Shown: piece by piece, positions 1-8,242 of the stretch
Layout: every line of letters begins with the position of its first letter
Numbering within the stretch: position 1 is the first letter of the stretch
Origin: Flavobacteriaceae bacterium
GTDB lineage: Bacteria; Bacteroidota; Bacteroidia; Flavobacteriales; Flavobacteriaceae
Direction of reading: 5' to 3'
NCBI GenBank assembly: GCA_002702385.1
Contig: NZZF01000024.1
Coordinates: 1 to 20,784 of the forward strand
Length of the DNA stretch: 20,784 bases
Made by a program: the position numbers and the translations under genes
The notes under the pieces: generated by a model
What the model was told of the DNA's origin: nothing
The model's database searches: none
The model's input: the letters and a program-made list of their open reading frames with translations, nothing else

Positions 1-2732
1 TCACTATGAGATAATTCCATCTTTTTTCTAAGTCTGTATCGTTTAATTTCAACACTTCTCAATGAAATATTTAGTAGAGGTGCAATATCTTTTGAAGAAA
101 GATTCAATCTTAAATATGCACATAACTTAAGATCGTTATTTGTGAGGTTTGGATGTGCAGATTTAATTTTCTTTAAAAACTCTTTATCAGCATTATTGAA
201 TGCTTCTTCAAAAAATTTCCAGTCATCTTCATTGTTTAAATTTCTATCAATTGTTTTAATTACATTTTTAATTTTCTGTAAATCAGATACTTTTTTAAGA
301 TCATCTTTTATTTTGCTCAAGAACTGATTTTTCTTAATCATGCTCATTGTAGAAACAGCTAACTCTCTACTCTTACTTTCAACATCCTGTTGAAGTTTCT
401 CGTTCTCAATATTTATCATTTCTTGATTTCTCTCAAATTCCTTTATTTCTAATTTTCTTTTATTTATCTGAGCTAGCCTAATCTCTTTCTTTAAATAATA
501 GTTACGAGTATATCTATTGGTAATAAATATCATTAAACCAATTATCAGGGAATAATTTATAAACATAAAATTTGACAAATACCATGGTCTATTTATTGTA
601 AAATTTACTTTATTGATTTTTGAGTTAACTGACTCTCCAATTTTATTTTTTACTTCAAAAGTGTAATTACCATATTGTAGATTATTGAAAGAAGTATTAT
701 TCTCATCTGACCAATCACTCCATTTTTCATTATATCCAATTAGTCTGTATTGATACTCATTTTTATTAAATAATTGATAATTAGTTGTTCCGTAATTAAA
801 TGAGATATTATTTGTTTCATAATCAAGTAATAAATTATCATTTAAATCTAAAATTAAGGGATCAGAATTGATTGAATTAGCTTCTATTCTGTCGATGGTA
901 AAATTTTCTTCAAGAATATTGTAACTATTTAAATTCATTGATATGTAACCATTCTTGGTGCCTATTACATATTGCTCACCAACAGAGTTAGAGACGTTGT
1001 CAAAAACAGTTTGTCTTAGATTTATTGGAACTGTAATAGAATTAATTTTTAAATTATTTGTTACATCATCATTATATGCATAATATATATTGTCTTGAGA
1101 AAACACCCATAATTTATCTTTTTCAGAAAGCATTAATCCGGTAGGGTTAGCTGCTTTTGAAAGTGTTGAATCAATTACAAAATCTCCATTATTGTCTATG
1201 TTGTAAATTCCATACTGGTTGTGATAATAGATTTTGTTGTTGAATTTTGCAACACTAGGATTACCCTCAATAGATATGTCTTCAAGTAACGATACATTTT
1301 TAAGGCTTTGTAAATAGGGTGATAAAGTCAATCTATATACACCTTTATAGCCGTGACATACATAAATTTCATTATTGTCGGAAACCTCAAAAAAACGTGC
1401 AGATATATCATAGCCTTCTAATGAGTTTCTTAATGTCCACTCAGAGTTAACCTTTTCAAGAACGTTAATGCCTGTATAATTTCCTTCAAATATTAAATTA
1501 TTAGTATTGCTTTTTCTGAAAGTCCATGATCCAAAAGTTCCGTCAATTTTCTTGGCTTTAGAACCATTGATTATAAAAGTACCCTTAGTGTGTCCACAGA
1601 AAAGTTCACCATCAATTTCTACAAGACTCCACGTTTGTTCACCCATACCATCAATCAACTTAAATTCTTCATTAAGACTATTGTTTTTATAATACAAGCC
1701 TTGATTAGTTCCAACATAAGTGAAATTTTTAAAATTTTTAAATGCATAAACGGTTCCTAAATTTCCATTAAAGTCATTATATATTTTAAAGGGTGATTTA
1801 TCATTAATGACTGAAAGCCCATTATCTAGAGCTAACCATAAATTATTATTTTTATCCTCAAAGATTGACAAAACGGTATTGTTTATCAATCCATTATTCT
1901 TATTTAGAATTTCTAATTGATCTGAAAATAAATTATACTTTATTAGCCCAGAACCAACTGTTCCGATTAAAATATTATTATCAGACGAGATTTGTGATGA
2001 AAATATATTCAAATCATCTAAACTATCTAAGACAGTACTCCACTTTGAAACAATATTATTATTGATTTTAAACAAACCATCATTTTGCGTTAAAACAACA
2101 AACTCATCATTAACTTTAAACATTTCAACAAAAGGATTGTCTCTAAAAAATTTATTTGTTGTAAATGGTGTAACAGAACCATCTTTGACTGTAAATATTC
2201 CTTGATCAGGCATATGAAAGAATAGAGACTTGTCAATTTCAAAAGAATTAGATATTGCTCCTCCAGGTTTAATTACCTTAATCTCATCACTAAGTTTGTC
2301 TACAAAAATAATTCTTGATAATGACCTAAAAACAACCCAGTTCTCAAGCTCATGAATATCCCAGAATTCTTCATCTTCAAGAACATTAAAATTAAACTTC
2401 TCAGGGATGGAAGAATAATTATAAACGCCGTTTGAAGATTGTTGCCAGTAACCAAAATCTTCAGTCATACCAGAATAAATTTTATTATCAATAGCCTTAA
2501 CTGATCGTACTATTGTTTCATTTGGTGATTGATAAACAGTCCAAGAACCATTATAAATTAAAATCCCAGAGCCATTAGCTACTACAATACTATTATTATT
2601 TGTCTGAGTTATCATCCAATTTTGAATATCAGATCCATAATCATCAGGAGAAAAAGATTGTATAGGTGGAATCTCTTGAGAATAAATAGAGAAAGTAAAA
2701 AATAAATATATGTAGTATATTTTTTTAATCAA
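1..2732 (-). CDS. Membrane-spanning sensor regulator: beta-propeller, Y_Y_Y domain, LuxR-type HTH (C-terminus cut by window edge)
   Basis: The frame is open from a TTG codon (2732-2730) to the window edge, giving 910 visible residues. An in-frame stop lies five codons upstream and there is no ATG nearby, so TTG is the likely start. Order: a signal peptide of about 18 residues ending IYSQE; a large periplasmic region with regulator-propeller-like repeats (for example GILIYNGSWTVYQ near residue 60); a triple-tyrosine (Y_Y_Y) immunoglobulin-like domain at about 632-710, including YQYRLIGYNEKWSDW; one membrane helix at about 720-738; a Lys/Glu-rich coiled coil at about 745-810; and a LuxR/GerE-like helix-turn-helix at about 863-908, with SSKDIAPLLNISLRSVEIKR. 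There is no histidine kinase, receiver or phosphatase domain. This architecture is known in Flavobacteriia as a one-component transmembrane regulator. The ligand and targets are unknown. Only the last 15-20 residues or so should be missing. Confidence 0.88.
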   Translation of the reverse strand, partial: MIKKIYYIYLFFTFSIYSQEIPPIQSFSPDDYGSDIQNWMITQTNNNSIVVANGSGILIYNGSWTVYQSPNETIVRSVKAIDNKIYSGMTEDFGYWQQSSNGVYNYSSIPEKFNFNVLEDEEFWDIHELENWVVFRSLSRIIFVDKLSDEIKVIKPGGAISNSFEIDKSLFFHMPDQGIFTVKDGSVTPFTTNKFFRDNPFVEMFKVNDEFVVLTQNDGLFKINNNIVSKWSTVLDSLDDLNIFSSQISSDNNILIGTVGSGLIKYNLFSDQLEILNKNNGLINNTVLSIFEDKNNNLWLALDNGLSVINDKSPFKIYNDFNGNLGTVYAFKNFKNFTYVGTNQGLYYKNNSLNEEFKLIDGMGEQTWSLVEIDGELFCGHTKGTFIINGSKAKKIDGTFGSWTFRKSNTNNLIFEGNYTGINVLEKVNSEWTLRNSLEGYDISARFFEVSDNNEIYVCHGYKGVYRLTLSPYLQSLKNVSLLEDISIEGNPSVAKFNNKIYYHNQYGIYNIDNNGDFVIDSTLSKAANPTGLMLSEKDKLWVFSQDNIYYAYNDDVTNNLKINSITVPINLRQTVFDNVSNSVGEQYVIGTKNGYISMNLNSYNILEENFTIDRIEANSINSDPLILDLNDNLLLDYETNNISFNYGTTNYQLFNKNEYQYRLIGYNEKWSDWSDENNTSFNNLQYGNYTFEVKNKIGESVNSKINKVNFTINRPWYLSNFMFINYSLIIGLMIFITNRYTRNYYLKKEIRLAQINKRKLEIKEFERNQEMINIENEKLQQDVESKSRELAVSTMSMIKKNQFLSKIKDDLKKVSDLQKIKNVIKTIDRNLNNEDDWKFFEEAFNNADKEFLKKIKSAHPNLTNNDLKLCAYLRLNLSSKDIAPLLNISLRSVEIKRYRLRKKMELSHS

Positions 2733-2941
2733 TTGATATTCAATTTATTAATTAAACGTATATTCAAATTTTTTAATACTCACAATATTAAAATTTAATT
2801 CATCTATGTATAGGTTTAAATTCAATAATGTTGTATTAAAAAATCAGATTGTAAACTTAATATTTTTAATTATTACAAAGTAAATTTTAACAAAAAAAAA
2901 TATTTGGCACAAGATTTGAAAATTCAGTAATAAATATTGTT

Positions 2942-3439
2942 ATGAAAAAAGATTTAAAAAACAAAAGACGAGATTTTTTAATGAATGTTTGCCCTACAGT
3001 AGCGATGGCTTTTTTAGGCATTACTGTTCTAGAATCATGTAGTTCAGGTGATGATGACATGGATATTGGAGGTGGAGGAAATAATGGTGGTGGAAATAAT
3101 AATTCTAATACTGGGTATACTAAAAATGGCAATACCATAACAATCAACTTAAGTCATTCAAATTTTAATACTCTGCAATCTAACGGTTGGATGAATTTTA
3201 CTGCTCAAAATATGCTAATATTAAAAATTGATAATGATACATACAGAGCTTTTACCAACTCGTGTCCACACCAAGGTACAAGAACTGCATGGACTTATAA
3301 TTCATCTTCAAATAGATTTATTTGCAACAATCATGGTAATCAGTACGCATCTGATTGTACAACAGCTGGTACTGGAGGAGTATTGAAATGTTACACAACT
3401 AGTAAAAGTGGTTCAAATCTTGTTGTCACTGTTTCATAG
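2942..3439 (+). CDS. Small exported Rieske [2Fe-2S] domain protein
   Basis: This is a 165-residue protein. Its N-terminus has a twin-arginine-like motif (RRDFL, residues 9-13), then a hydrophobic stretch and a Cys at 33 in LESC that could be lipidated. A low-complexity Asp/Gly/Asn linker follows (about 37-57), then a Rieske fold. The cluster ligands are visible as C108-P-H110 and C128-N-N-H131 (CPHQG and CNNHG). Two more Cys, at 139 and 150, are not part of the standard ligand set. The protein is probably exported with its cluster and anchored to a membrane, acting as a one-electron carrier or as the partner of a redox enzyme. No oxygenase or bc1 gene lies nearby, and the adjacent respiratory operon uses ACIII instead of a Rieske-containing bc1 complex. 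It is divergent from the sensor regulator and convergent with add (16-nt gap). The partner is unknown. Confidence 0.85.
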   Translation: MKKDLKNKRRDFLMNVCPTVAMAFLGITVLESCSSGDDDMDIGGGGNNGGGNNNSNTGYTKNGNTITINLSHSNFNTLQSNGWMNFTAQNMLILKIDNDTYRAFTNSCPHQGTRTAWTYNSSSNRFICNNHGNQYASDCTTAGTGGVLKCYTTSKSGSNLVVTVS

Positions 3440-3455
3440 AGATTTAAAGAAAAAA

Positions 3456-4439
3456 TTAATATTCTTTATTTATCCTATCGGCAAGAATAGTTTTTAATTC
3501 ATCAGAAGCAAAAGCGTGTTTAATTGCTTCTAAATTACTTTTTCTAAAATCTTCAATAGACCAACCAAATTTCTTGGAAATAATTTCATATTCATTCGTC
3601 AAGTCTGTAGAAGAGATAGTTCTACCATCGGTATTAATGCTCATTGATATAGAAGATTCATTAATTTGAGAAATTGGATGATCTTCTATTTTATTAAATG
3701 TTTTTGTTTTAATATTACTTGAAACACATACTTCTAAATGAAAATTATTTTCATATAAAAACTTAACTAATTTTGGATCTTTAATACACTTTACACCATG
3801 CCCAATTCTTTTTACTTTTAGTTTATCAATTGTTTCCCAAATACTCTCGGGCCCTTTAGCCTCACCAGCATGCGCTGTACAATTGATATTATTTTGCTTA
3901 GCATAATTAAATGCATCAATATGATTATCTAAAGGATAACCAGCTTCATCAGCTGCAATATCAAAACCTATAACTCCTTTTTCTTTAAATTCTTCAACAA
4001 GCTTAACTGTTTCCATACTCTCTTCTTTGGAATAATGACGAAGAGTACACAAAATAAGACCCGTAAAAATACCCGACTCTTTTGAAAGAAAATTCATAGA
4101 ATTACAAAGAATGTTAACTACTTCTCTAGAATTTAAACCTTCATCTGTATGTAATAGGGGAGCAAATCTAATTTCACAATAAATTACATTATCTTGAATT
4201 AACTGATTAAAAAAATCTTCCATTACCAACTCAAGACTTTCTTTTGACTGCATCAATGAAATTGCATTGTCTGCACATTTAATGTATTGTTTTAAGGAAG
4301 TACAACTTTTACCAGCTATATAATTAGTATTGTAATCATCAATTGTTGTTTGTGGTCTTAATCTTTTTATAGTCTCATAGCTAAGACTACAATCTAAGTG
4401 AACATGAAGTTCTATTTTGGGAAGGTTTTTAAATTTCAC
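3456..4439 (-). CDS. add: Adenosine deaminase family protein
   Basis: This 327-residue protein is a TIM-barrel, zinc-dependent amidohydrolase of the adenosine deaminase family, expected to convert adenosine (or a related purine or nucleoside) to inosine in the cytoplasm. Zinc ligands are visible as H12-V-H14 in ELHVHLD, H190 in TAHAGE and D271 in SINTDGR. E193 of HAGE is the expected catalytic acid and H214 in RIGHG the second active-site His. Two motif positions differ from the textbook enzyme: LDCSL instead of LDGSL (C17), and NTDGR instead of NTDDP (G272). From memory, similar variants occur in a bacterial ADA-like subgroup, so substrate specificity should not be assumed. The start is GTG (4439-4437), and it overlaps the queG stop in a GTGA arrangement, which indicates translational coupling. 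It is the last gene of the ruvB-queG-add unit. Confidence 0.87.
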   Translation of the reverse strand: MKFKNLPKIELHVHLDCSLSYETIKRLRPQTTIDDYNTNYIAGKSCTSLKQYIKCADNAISLMQSKESLELVMEDFFNQLIQDNVIYCEIRFAPLLHTDEGLNSREVVNILCNSMNFLSKESGIFTGLILCTLRHYSKEESMETVKLVEEFKEKGVIGFDIAADEAGYPLDNHIDAFNYAKQNNINCTAHAGEAKGPESIWETIDKLKVKRIGHGVKCIKDPKLVKFLYENNFHLEVCVSSNIKTKTFNKIEDHPISQINESSISMSINTDGRTISSTDLTNEYEIISKKFGWSIEDFRKSNLEAIKHAFASDELKTILADRINKEY

Positions 4440-5359
4440 TGTACAAACTCTATATTTCTTTTAAGCCCTTCAAATTTAGTTCTGTTTACTGGGCTACTCT
4501 TAAAAACTGAATTAAAGACTTCATTTGTTAATTCCATCCATTCTTTTTTTGAATAATCAAAAATTTCACCTTTAGGATTAAAAAGCGGTTCATTATGTTT
4601 TATTGAAAATTTATTCCAAGGACATACATCTTGACAAATATCACAGCCAAAAATCCAGTCATCAAATTGACCTTTAAATTCATTAGATATTTTATCTTTT
4701 AACTCAATGGTTAAATATGATATACACTTATTAGAATCTAGTTTATAGGCCTCATAAATTGCATTTGTTGGGCATGCGTCAATACATGCAGTACAACTTC
4801 CACAATGATCTGTTACTTCATTATCATATTCTAGTTCTAAATCAACTATAATTTCTGCTAAGAAGAAAAAAGAACCAACTTTTTTATTTATTAAATTAGT
4901 GTTTTTGCCAATCCACCCTAGACCACTTTTTTTTGCCCAAGCTCTTTCAAGAACAGGTGCTGAATCAACAAAAACTCTTCCATTAACATCACCGATTTGT
5001 TCTTTTATTTTTAATACAAAATTTTTTAACTTTTCCTTTATAACAAAATGATAATCTTTTCCGTAAGCGTATTTTGAGATTTTTAATGATTTTGGAGTTT
5101 TGTTTTTATTTGGAAAATAATTATAAAGAAGTGATATAACACTCTTAGAACCTTCAACAAGTTTTGTTGTATCTAATCTCTTATCAAAATTTCTTTCCAT
5201 ATAACTCATCTTACCATGAAAATTATTTCTTAGCCAATTTTCAAATCTATTTGCTTCTGAATCTAAAAAACCTGATTTTGAAATTCCACAGGATATAAAG
5301 TTTAGATCTTTAGAAATAGCTTTAATAATTTCTGTATTATATGATTTTTTATTTAACAC
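4436..5359 (-). CDS. queG: Epoxyqueuosine reductase QueG
   Basis: This 307-residue cytoplasmic enzyme carries out the last step of queuosine tRNA modification, reducing epoxyqueuosine at the wobble position using cobalamin and two [4Fe-4S] clusters. The family motif [21 protein letters not shown] spans residues 131-151, and D132 matches the catalytic Asp. The cluster cysteines are C186, C189, C192 and C196 ([12 protein letters not shown]), then C212, C239, C242 and C246 ([12 protein letters not shown]). The protein ends about 60 residues after the last cluster, so it lacks the C-terminal HEAT-repeat extension seen in longer QueG proteins such as that of Bacillus subtilis. Shorter versions are usual in Bacteroidota as far as I recall. 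The start is GTG, sharing its first G with the ruvB stop (TAGTG). No other queuosine gene is in the window. Confidence 0.93.
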   Translation of the reverse strand: MLNKKSYNTEIIKAISKDLNFISCGISKSGFLDSEANRFENWLRNNFHGKMSYMERNFDKRLDTTKLVEGSKSVISLLYNYFPNKNKTPKSLKISKYAYGKDYHFVIKEKLKNFVLKIKEQIGDVNGRVFVDSAPVLERAWAKKSGLGWIGKNTNLINKKVGSFFFLAEIIVDLELEYDNEVTDHCGSCTACIDACPTNAIYEAYKLDSNKCISYLTIELKDKISNEFKGQFDDWIFGCDICQDVCPWNKFSIKHNEPLFNPKGEIFDYSKKEWMELTNEVFNSVFKSSPVNRTKFEGLKRNIEFVQ

Positions 5360-6384
5360 TATGTAAATAGGTTGTTTTGATCTGAAGAGTACTCAATATT
5401 TAAGTGCCTATAGGCTTTTTCAGTAACCTGTCTTCCTCTTGGTGTGCGAACTAAAAAACCCTGTTGAATTAGAAAAGGTTCATAAACTTCTTCAAGGGTC
5501 TCAGAGGTTTCTGAAACAGCAGTAGCCAAAGTTGTAATTCCTACGGGGCCACCTTTAAATTTTTTAATTAAAGTAGTTAGTAATTTATTATCCATTTCAT
5601 CCAATCCATATTTGTCTACATTGAGAGCTTCAAGAGAATATTTAGTAATCTCTAAATCAATATTACCATCTCCTTTAATTTGTGCAAAATCTCGAACTCT
5701 TCTGAGCAATGAATTACTAATTCTTGGTGTACCTCGACTTCTACTCGCTATCTCATCAGAAGCTGATTTATCAATTTTAATATTCAAAATTTTGGCACTT
5801 CTTCTAATTATATCTGATAAAGTATCATTATTGTAATATTCCAACCTGTTATTAATTCCAAATCTTGCTCTCATAGGAGCAGTTAGAAGTCCTGATCTAG
5901 TAGTAGCTCCAATTAAAGTAAATTGATTTAAATTAATTTGAACTGATCTTGCGTTTGGACCAGATTCAATCATAATATCAATTTTATAATCTTCCATAGC
6001 AGAATATAAATATTCCTCAACGACTGGTGATAATCTATGAATTTCATCAATAAATAAAACATCTCTACTTTCTAAGCTAGTTAATAAGCCAGCCAAATCA
6101 CCTGGTTTATCAATAACAGGTCCTGAGGAAACTTTTAAAGACACCCCGAGTTCATTAGCTAATATATAAGCCAATGTAGTTTTTCCAAGTCCAGGTGGAC
6201 CGTGAAGAAGGGTGTGGTCTAATGCTTCTGAACGTTGATTTGCAGCTTCAACAAAAATTTTAAGATTATCAAGAACTTGGCTTTGACCATTAAAGTCATT
6301 AAAATTTAATGGCCTCAAAGCTTTGTCAAATTCTAAATCCTCATTCGAAAAATTATCATTTGTAGGATCTAGATTCTCGTTCAT
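5359..6384 (-). CDS. ruvB: Holliday junction branch migration ATPase RuvB
   Basis: RuvB is the hexameric AAA+ motor that, with RuvA, drives branch migration of Holliday junctions in recombination repair. I place the start at ATG 6384-6382, giving 341 residues that begin MNENLDPT, the usual flavobacterial N-terminus. A TTG two codons upstream (6390) is less likely. Visible motifs, in this numbering: Walker [10 protein letters not shown] (62-70), Walker B FIDEIH (111-116), the sensor GATTR (159-163) and the arginine-finger region MRARFG (171-176). The C-terminal winged helix ends with [15 protein letters not shown]. The length is normal. The gene lies 50 nt downstream of the coxA stop and its own stop overlaps the queG start. 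Whether it is read through from the respiratory operon or has its own promoter is open (see the -7-like box and inverted repeat just upstream). Confidence 0.96.
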   Translation of the reverse strand: MNENLDPTNDNFSNEDLEFDKALRPLNFNDFNGQSQVLDNLKIFVEAANQRSEALDHTLLHGPPGLGKTTLAYILANELGVSLKVSSGPVIDKPGDLAGLLTSLESRDVLFIDEIHRLSPVVEEYLYSAMEDYKIDIMIESGPNARSVQINLNQFTLIGATTRSGLLTAPMRARFGINNRLEYYNNDTLSDIIRRSAKILNIKIDKSASDEIASRSRGTPRISNSLLRRVRDFAQIKGDGNIDLEITKYSLEALNVDKYGLDEMDNKLLTTLIKKFKGGPVGITTLATAVSETSETLEEVYEPFLIQQGFLVRTPRGRQVTEKAYRHLNIEYSSDQNNLFT

Positions 6385-6387
6385 ATT

Positions 6388-6395
6388 CAAATATA
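6388..6395 (-). promoter_or_regulatory. Possible Bacteroidota -7 element upstream of ruvB
   Basis: On the minus strand this reads TATATTTG, an exact match to the Bacteroidota -7 consensus TAnnTTTG. I see no convincing -33 TTG at the usual spacing. The box sits only 3 nt before the ruvB ATG, so transcription from it would begin at or just inside the start codon. This is either a leaderless start or a chance match in AT-rich DNA. Confidence 0.3.
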
Positions 6396-6409
6396 GTCAA
6401 AAGTTGACT
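6395..6409. repeat. Perfect 6-bp inverted repeat between coxA and ruvB
   Basis: AGTCAA-AAG-TTGACT is a perfect 6-bp inverted repeat with a 3-nt centre. It lies in the 50-nt gap between the coxA stop and the ruvB start and overlaps the -7-like box by one base. No U-run follows on the minus strand, so it is not a typical intrinsic terminator. It could be an operator half-site pair or a small RNA hairpin. Confidence 0.45.
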
Positions 6410-6434
6410 TAAGAATAATTGAAAAAGAAGTGAC

Positions 6435-8234
6435 TTAATGTTCTGTAATTTTTTCTCCTTTAGCTATAGGTGTAGTCTGAGGAACAAAATCTTCTTTTTT
6501 TCCAGGCTTACTATAATCATAAGCCCATCTATAAACTTCAGGTATTTTACCTGGCCAGTTTCCGTGAATATGTTCAACAGGTGCAGTCCATTCCATAGTA
6601 TTAGATTTCCATGGATTTTTTTCAGCTTTCTTACCAAAATACATGCTATGAATAAAATTGTACAAGAAAATAAGTTGAGCTAAACCTGTAATTAATGCAA
6701 ATACTGTAATTAAAACATTGATATCTGCTAAGTCATCAAAATAAGGAAAAGCTGTATTAGTATAATATCTTCTTGGTACCCCTGCCATACCAATAAAATG
6801 CATTGGGAAGAATATTCCATAAGCACCTATAGCAGTAATCCAGAAATGTACATATCCTAAAGTTTTATTCATCATTCTTCCGTAGAGTTTAGGAAACCAA
6901 TGATATACACCAGCAAATAAACCATACAATGCTGAAATTCCCATTACAAGATGGAAGTGAGCAACTACAAAATATGTATCGTGTACATTAATATCTAAAG
7001 CACTATCTCCTAATATAATTCCAGTTAAACCACCTGTTATGAAGGTAGAAACTAGACCAATTGAAAAAAGCATAGCTGGATTTAGTTGTAAGTTACCTTT
7101 CCAAAGAGTAGCTATATAATTAAATGCTTTAACAGCTGAAGGAATAGCAATTAAAAGGGTAGTAAATGTGAATACAGATCCTAAAAACGGATTCATTCCT
7201 GTTACAAACATATGGTGTCCCCAAACGATGGTAGACAAAAATGCAATTGCCAAAATTGAAGCGACCATAGCTCTATATCCAAAAATAGGTTTTCTAGAAT
7301 TTGTTGCTATTATTTCAGAAGTAATTCCAAGGGCTGGTAGTAAAACAATATAAACTTCTGGATGTCCTAAAAACCAAAATAAATGCTCAAAAAGAACAGG
7401 AGATCCACCTTGATAATGCAGGACTTCACCTTGAACAAAAATATCGGATAAAAAGAAAGATGTTCCAAAAGATCTATCCATTATCAAAAGTAATGCAGCT
7501 GATAATAAAACAGGGAAAGATATAACTCCAATAATGGCTGTAACAAAAAATGCCCATATTGTCAAAGGAAGTCTGAACATAGTCATTCCTTTTGTTCTAA
7601 GATTTAATACGGTTACTATATAATTTAGAGAACCCAATAAAGAGGATGCAATAAAAAATGCCATTGAAACTAACCATAATGTCATTCCCGCACCAGAACC
7701 AGGTTGAGTTTGAGGCAGAGCACTTAGTGGAGGATATATAGTCCATCCAGCAGCAGCAGGACCAGCTTCTACAAAAAGAGAAGCAACCATAATTACACTT
7801 GATATAAAAAATAACCAATATGCAATCATATTTAAGAAACCTGAAGCCATATCTCTAGCACCAATTTGAAGAGGAATTAATAGATTACTAAACGTTCCGC
7901 TCAATCCGGCAGTAAGAACAAAAAACACCATAATTGTACCGTGTATTGTTACTAATGCTAAATATATATTTGGATTCATGACTCCATCTGGGGCCCATCT
8001 ATCTCCTAAAAATATTTCAAAAACTGAAAATGATTCCTCTGGCCATGCCAATTGAATTCTAAATAACAAAGACATCAAAACACCAATAACACCCATTACT
8101 AAAACGCCAGTAACAAAGTATTGTTTCGCAATCATTTTGTGATCTTGACTAAAGACCCATTTAGTTATAAAAGTTTCTTTGTGATGATGATGATCATCGT
8201 GATTTTCTACATTATTATTTACAGCTGCGGACAT
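6435..8234 (-). CDS. coxA: Cytochrome c oxidase subunit I (aa3-type, A1 family)
   Basis: CoxA (CtaD) is the 599-residue catalytic subunit of a proton-pumping haem-copper oxidase with about 12 membrane helices; it reduces O2 to water. Haem and copper ligands are visible: H98 and H428 for the low-spin haem a, H426 for haem a3, and H291, H340 and H341 for CuB. Y295 in GHPEVY is the His-cross-linked tyrosine. E293 and D128 (QIGARDMA) mark the D-channel, and K369 (SAVKAF) the K-channel, so this is an A1-type enzyme. The N-terminus is hydrophilic and carries a His cluster (HDDHHHH, residues 12-18). The start is ATG, 8 nt downstream of the coxB stop. It is the last gene of the act-cox operon. No subunit III or IV gene follows; ruvB does. 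Confidence 0.97.
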   Translation of the reverse strand: MSAAVNNNVENHDDHHHHKETFITKWVFSQDHKMIAKQYFVTGVLVMGVIGVLMSLLFRIQLAWPEESFSVFEIFLGDRWAPDGVMNPNIYLALVTIHGTIMVFFVLTAGLSGTFSNLLIPLQIGARDMASGFLNMIAYWLFFISSVIMVASLFVEAGPAAAGWTIYPPLSALPQTQPGSGAGMTLWLVSMAFFIASSLLGSLNYIVTVLNLRTKGMTMFRLPLTIWAFFVTAIIGVISFPVLLSAALLLIMDRSFGTSFFLSDIFVQGEVLHYQGGSPVLFEHLFWFLGHPEVYIVLLPALGITSEIIATNSRKPIFGYRAMVASILAIAFLSTIVWGHHMFVTGMNPFLGSVFTFTTLLIAIPSAVKAFNYIATLWKGNLQLNPAMLFSIGLVSTFITGGLTGIILGDSALDINVHDTYFVVAHFHLVMGISALYGLFAGVYHWFPKLYGRMMNKTLGYVHFWITAIGAYGIFFPMHFIGMAGVPRRYYTNTAFPYFDDLADINVLITVFALITGLAQLIFLYNFIHSMYFGKKAEKNPWKSNTMEWTAPVEHIHGNWPGKIPEVYRWAYDYSKPGKKEDFVPQTTPIAKGEKITEH

Positions 8235-8242
8235 ATTATTAT

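Noticed and set aside
2733..2941. Promoters in the 209-nt regulator/Rieske spacer
   Set aside because: Several near-matches to TAnnTTTG occur (AATATTTG at 2899-2906, AAGATTTG at 2911-2918) but none is exact with a -33 TTG at proper spacing. The small palindrome TCAATTGA at 2729-2736 overlaps the regulator start and is expected by chance in such DNA.
2887..3147. 86-codon minus-strand reading frame opposite the Rieske gene
   Set aside because: Its proline-rich run is the antisense of the Gly/Asn linker, and the plus-strand frame has clear Rieske motifs. It is a shadow frame.
3445..3468. AT-only inverted repeat (TAAAGAA / TTCTTTA) between the convergent Rieske and add genes, as a bidirectional terminator
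   Set aside because: The 7-bp stem has one G-C pair, a 10-nt loop and no proper U-tract on either side, and it overlaps the add stop. Too weak to call.
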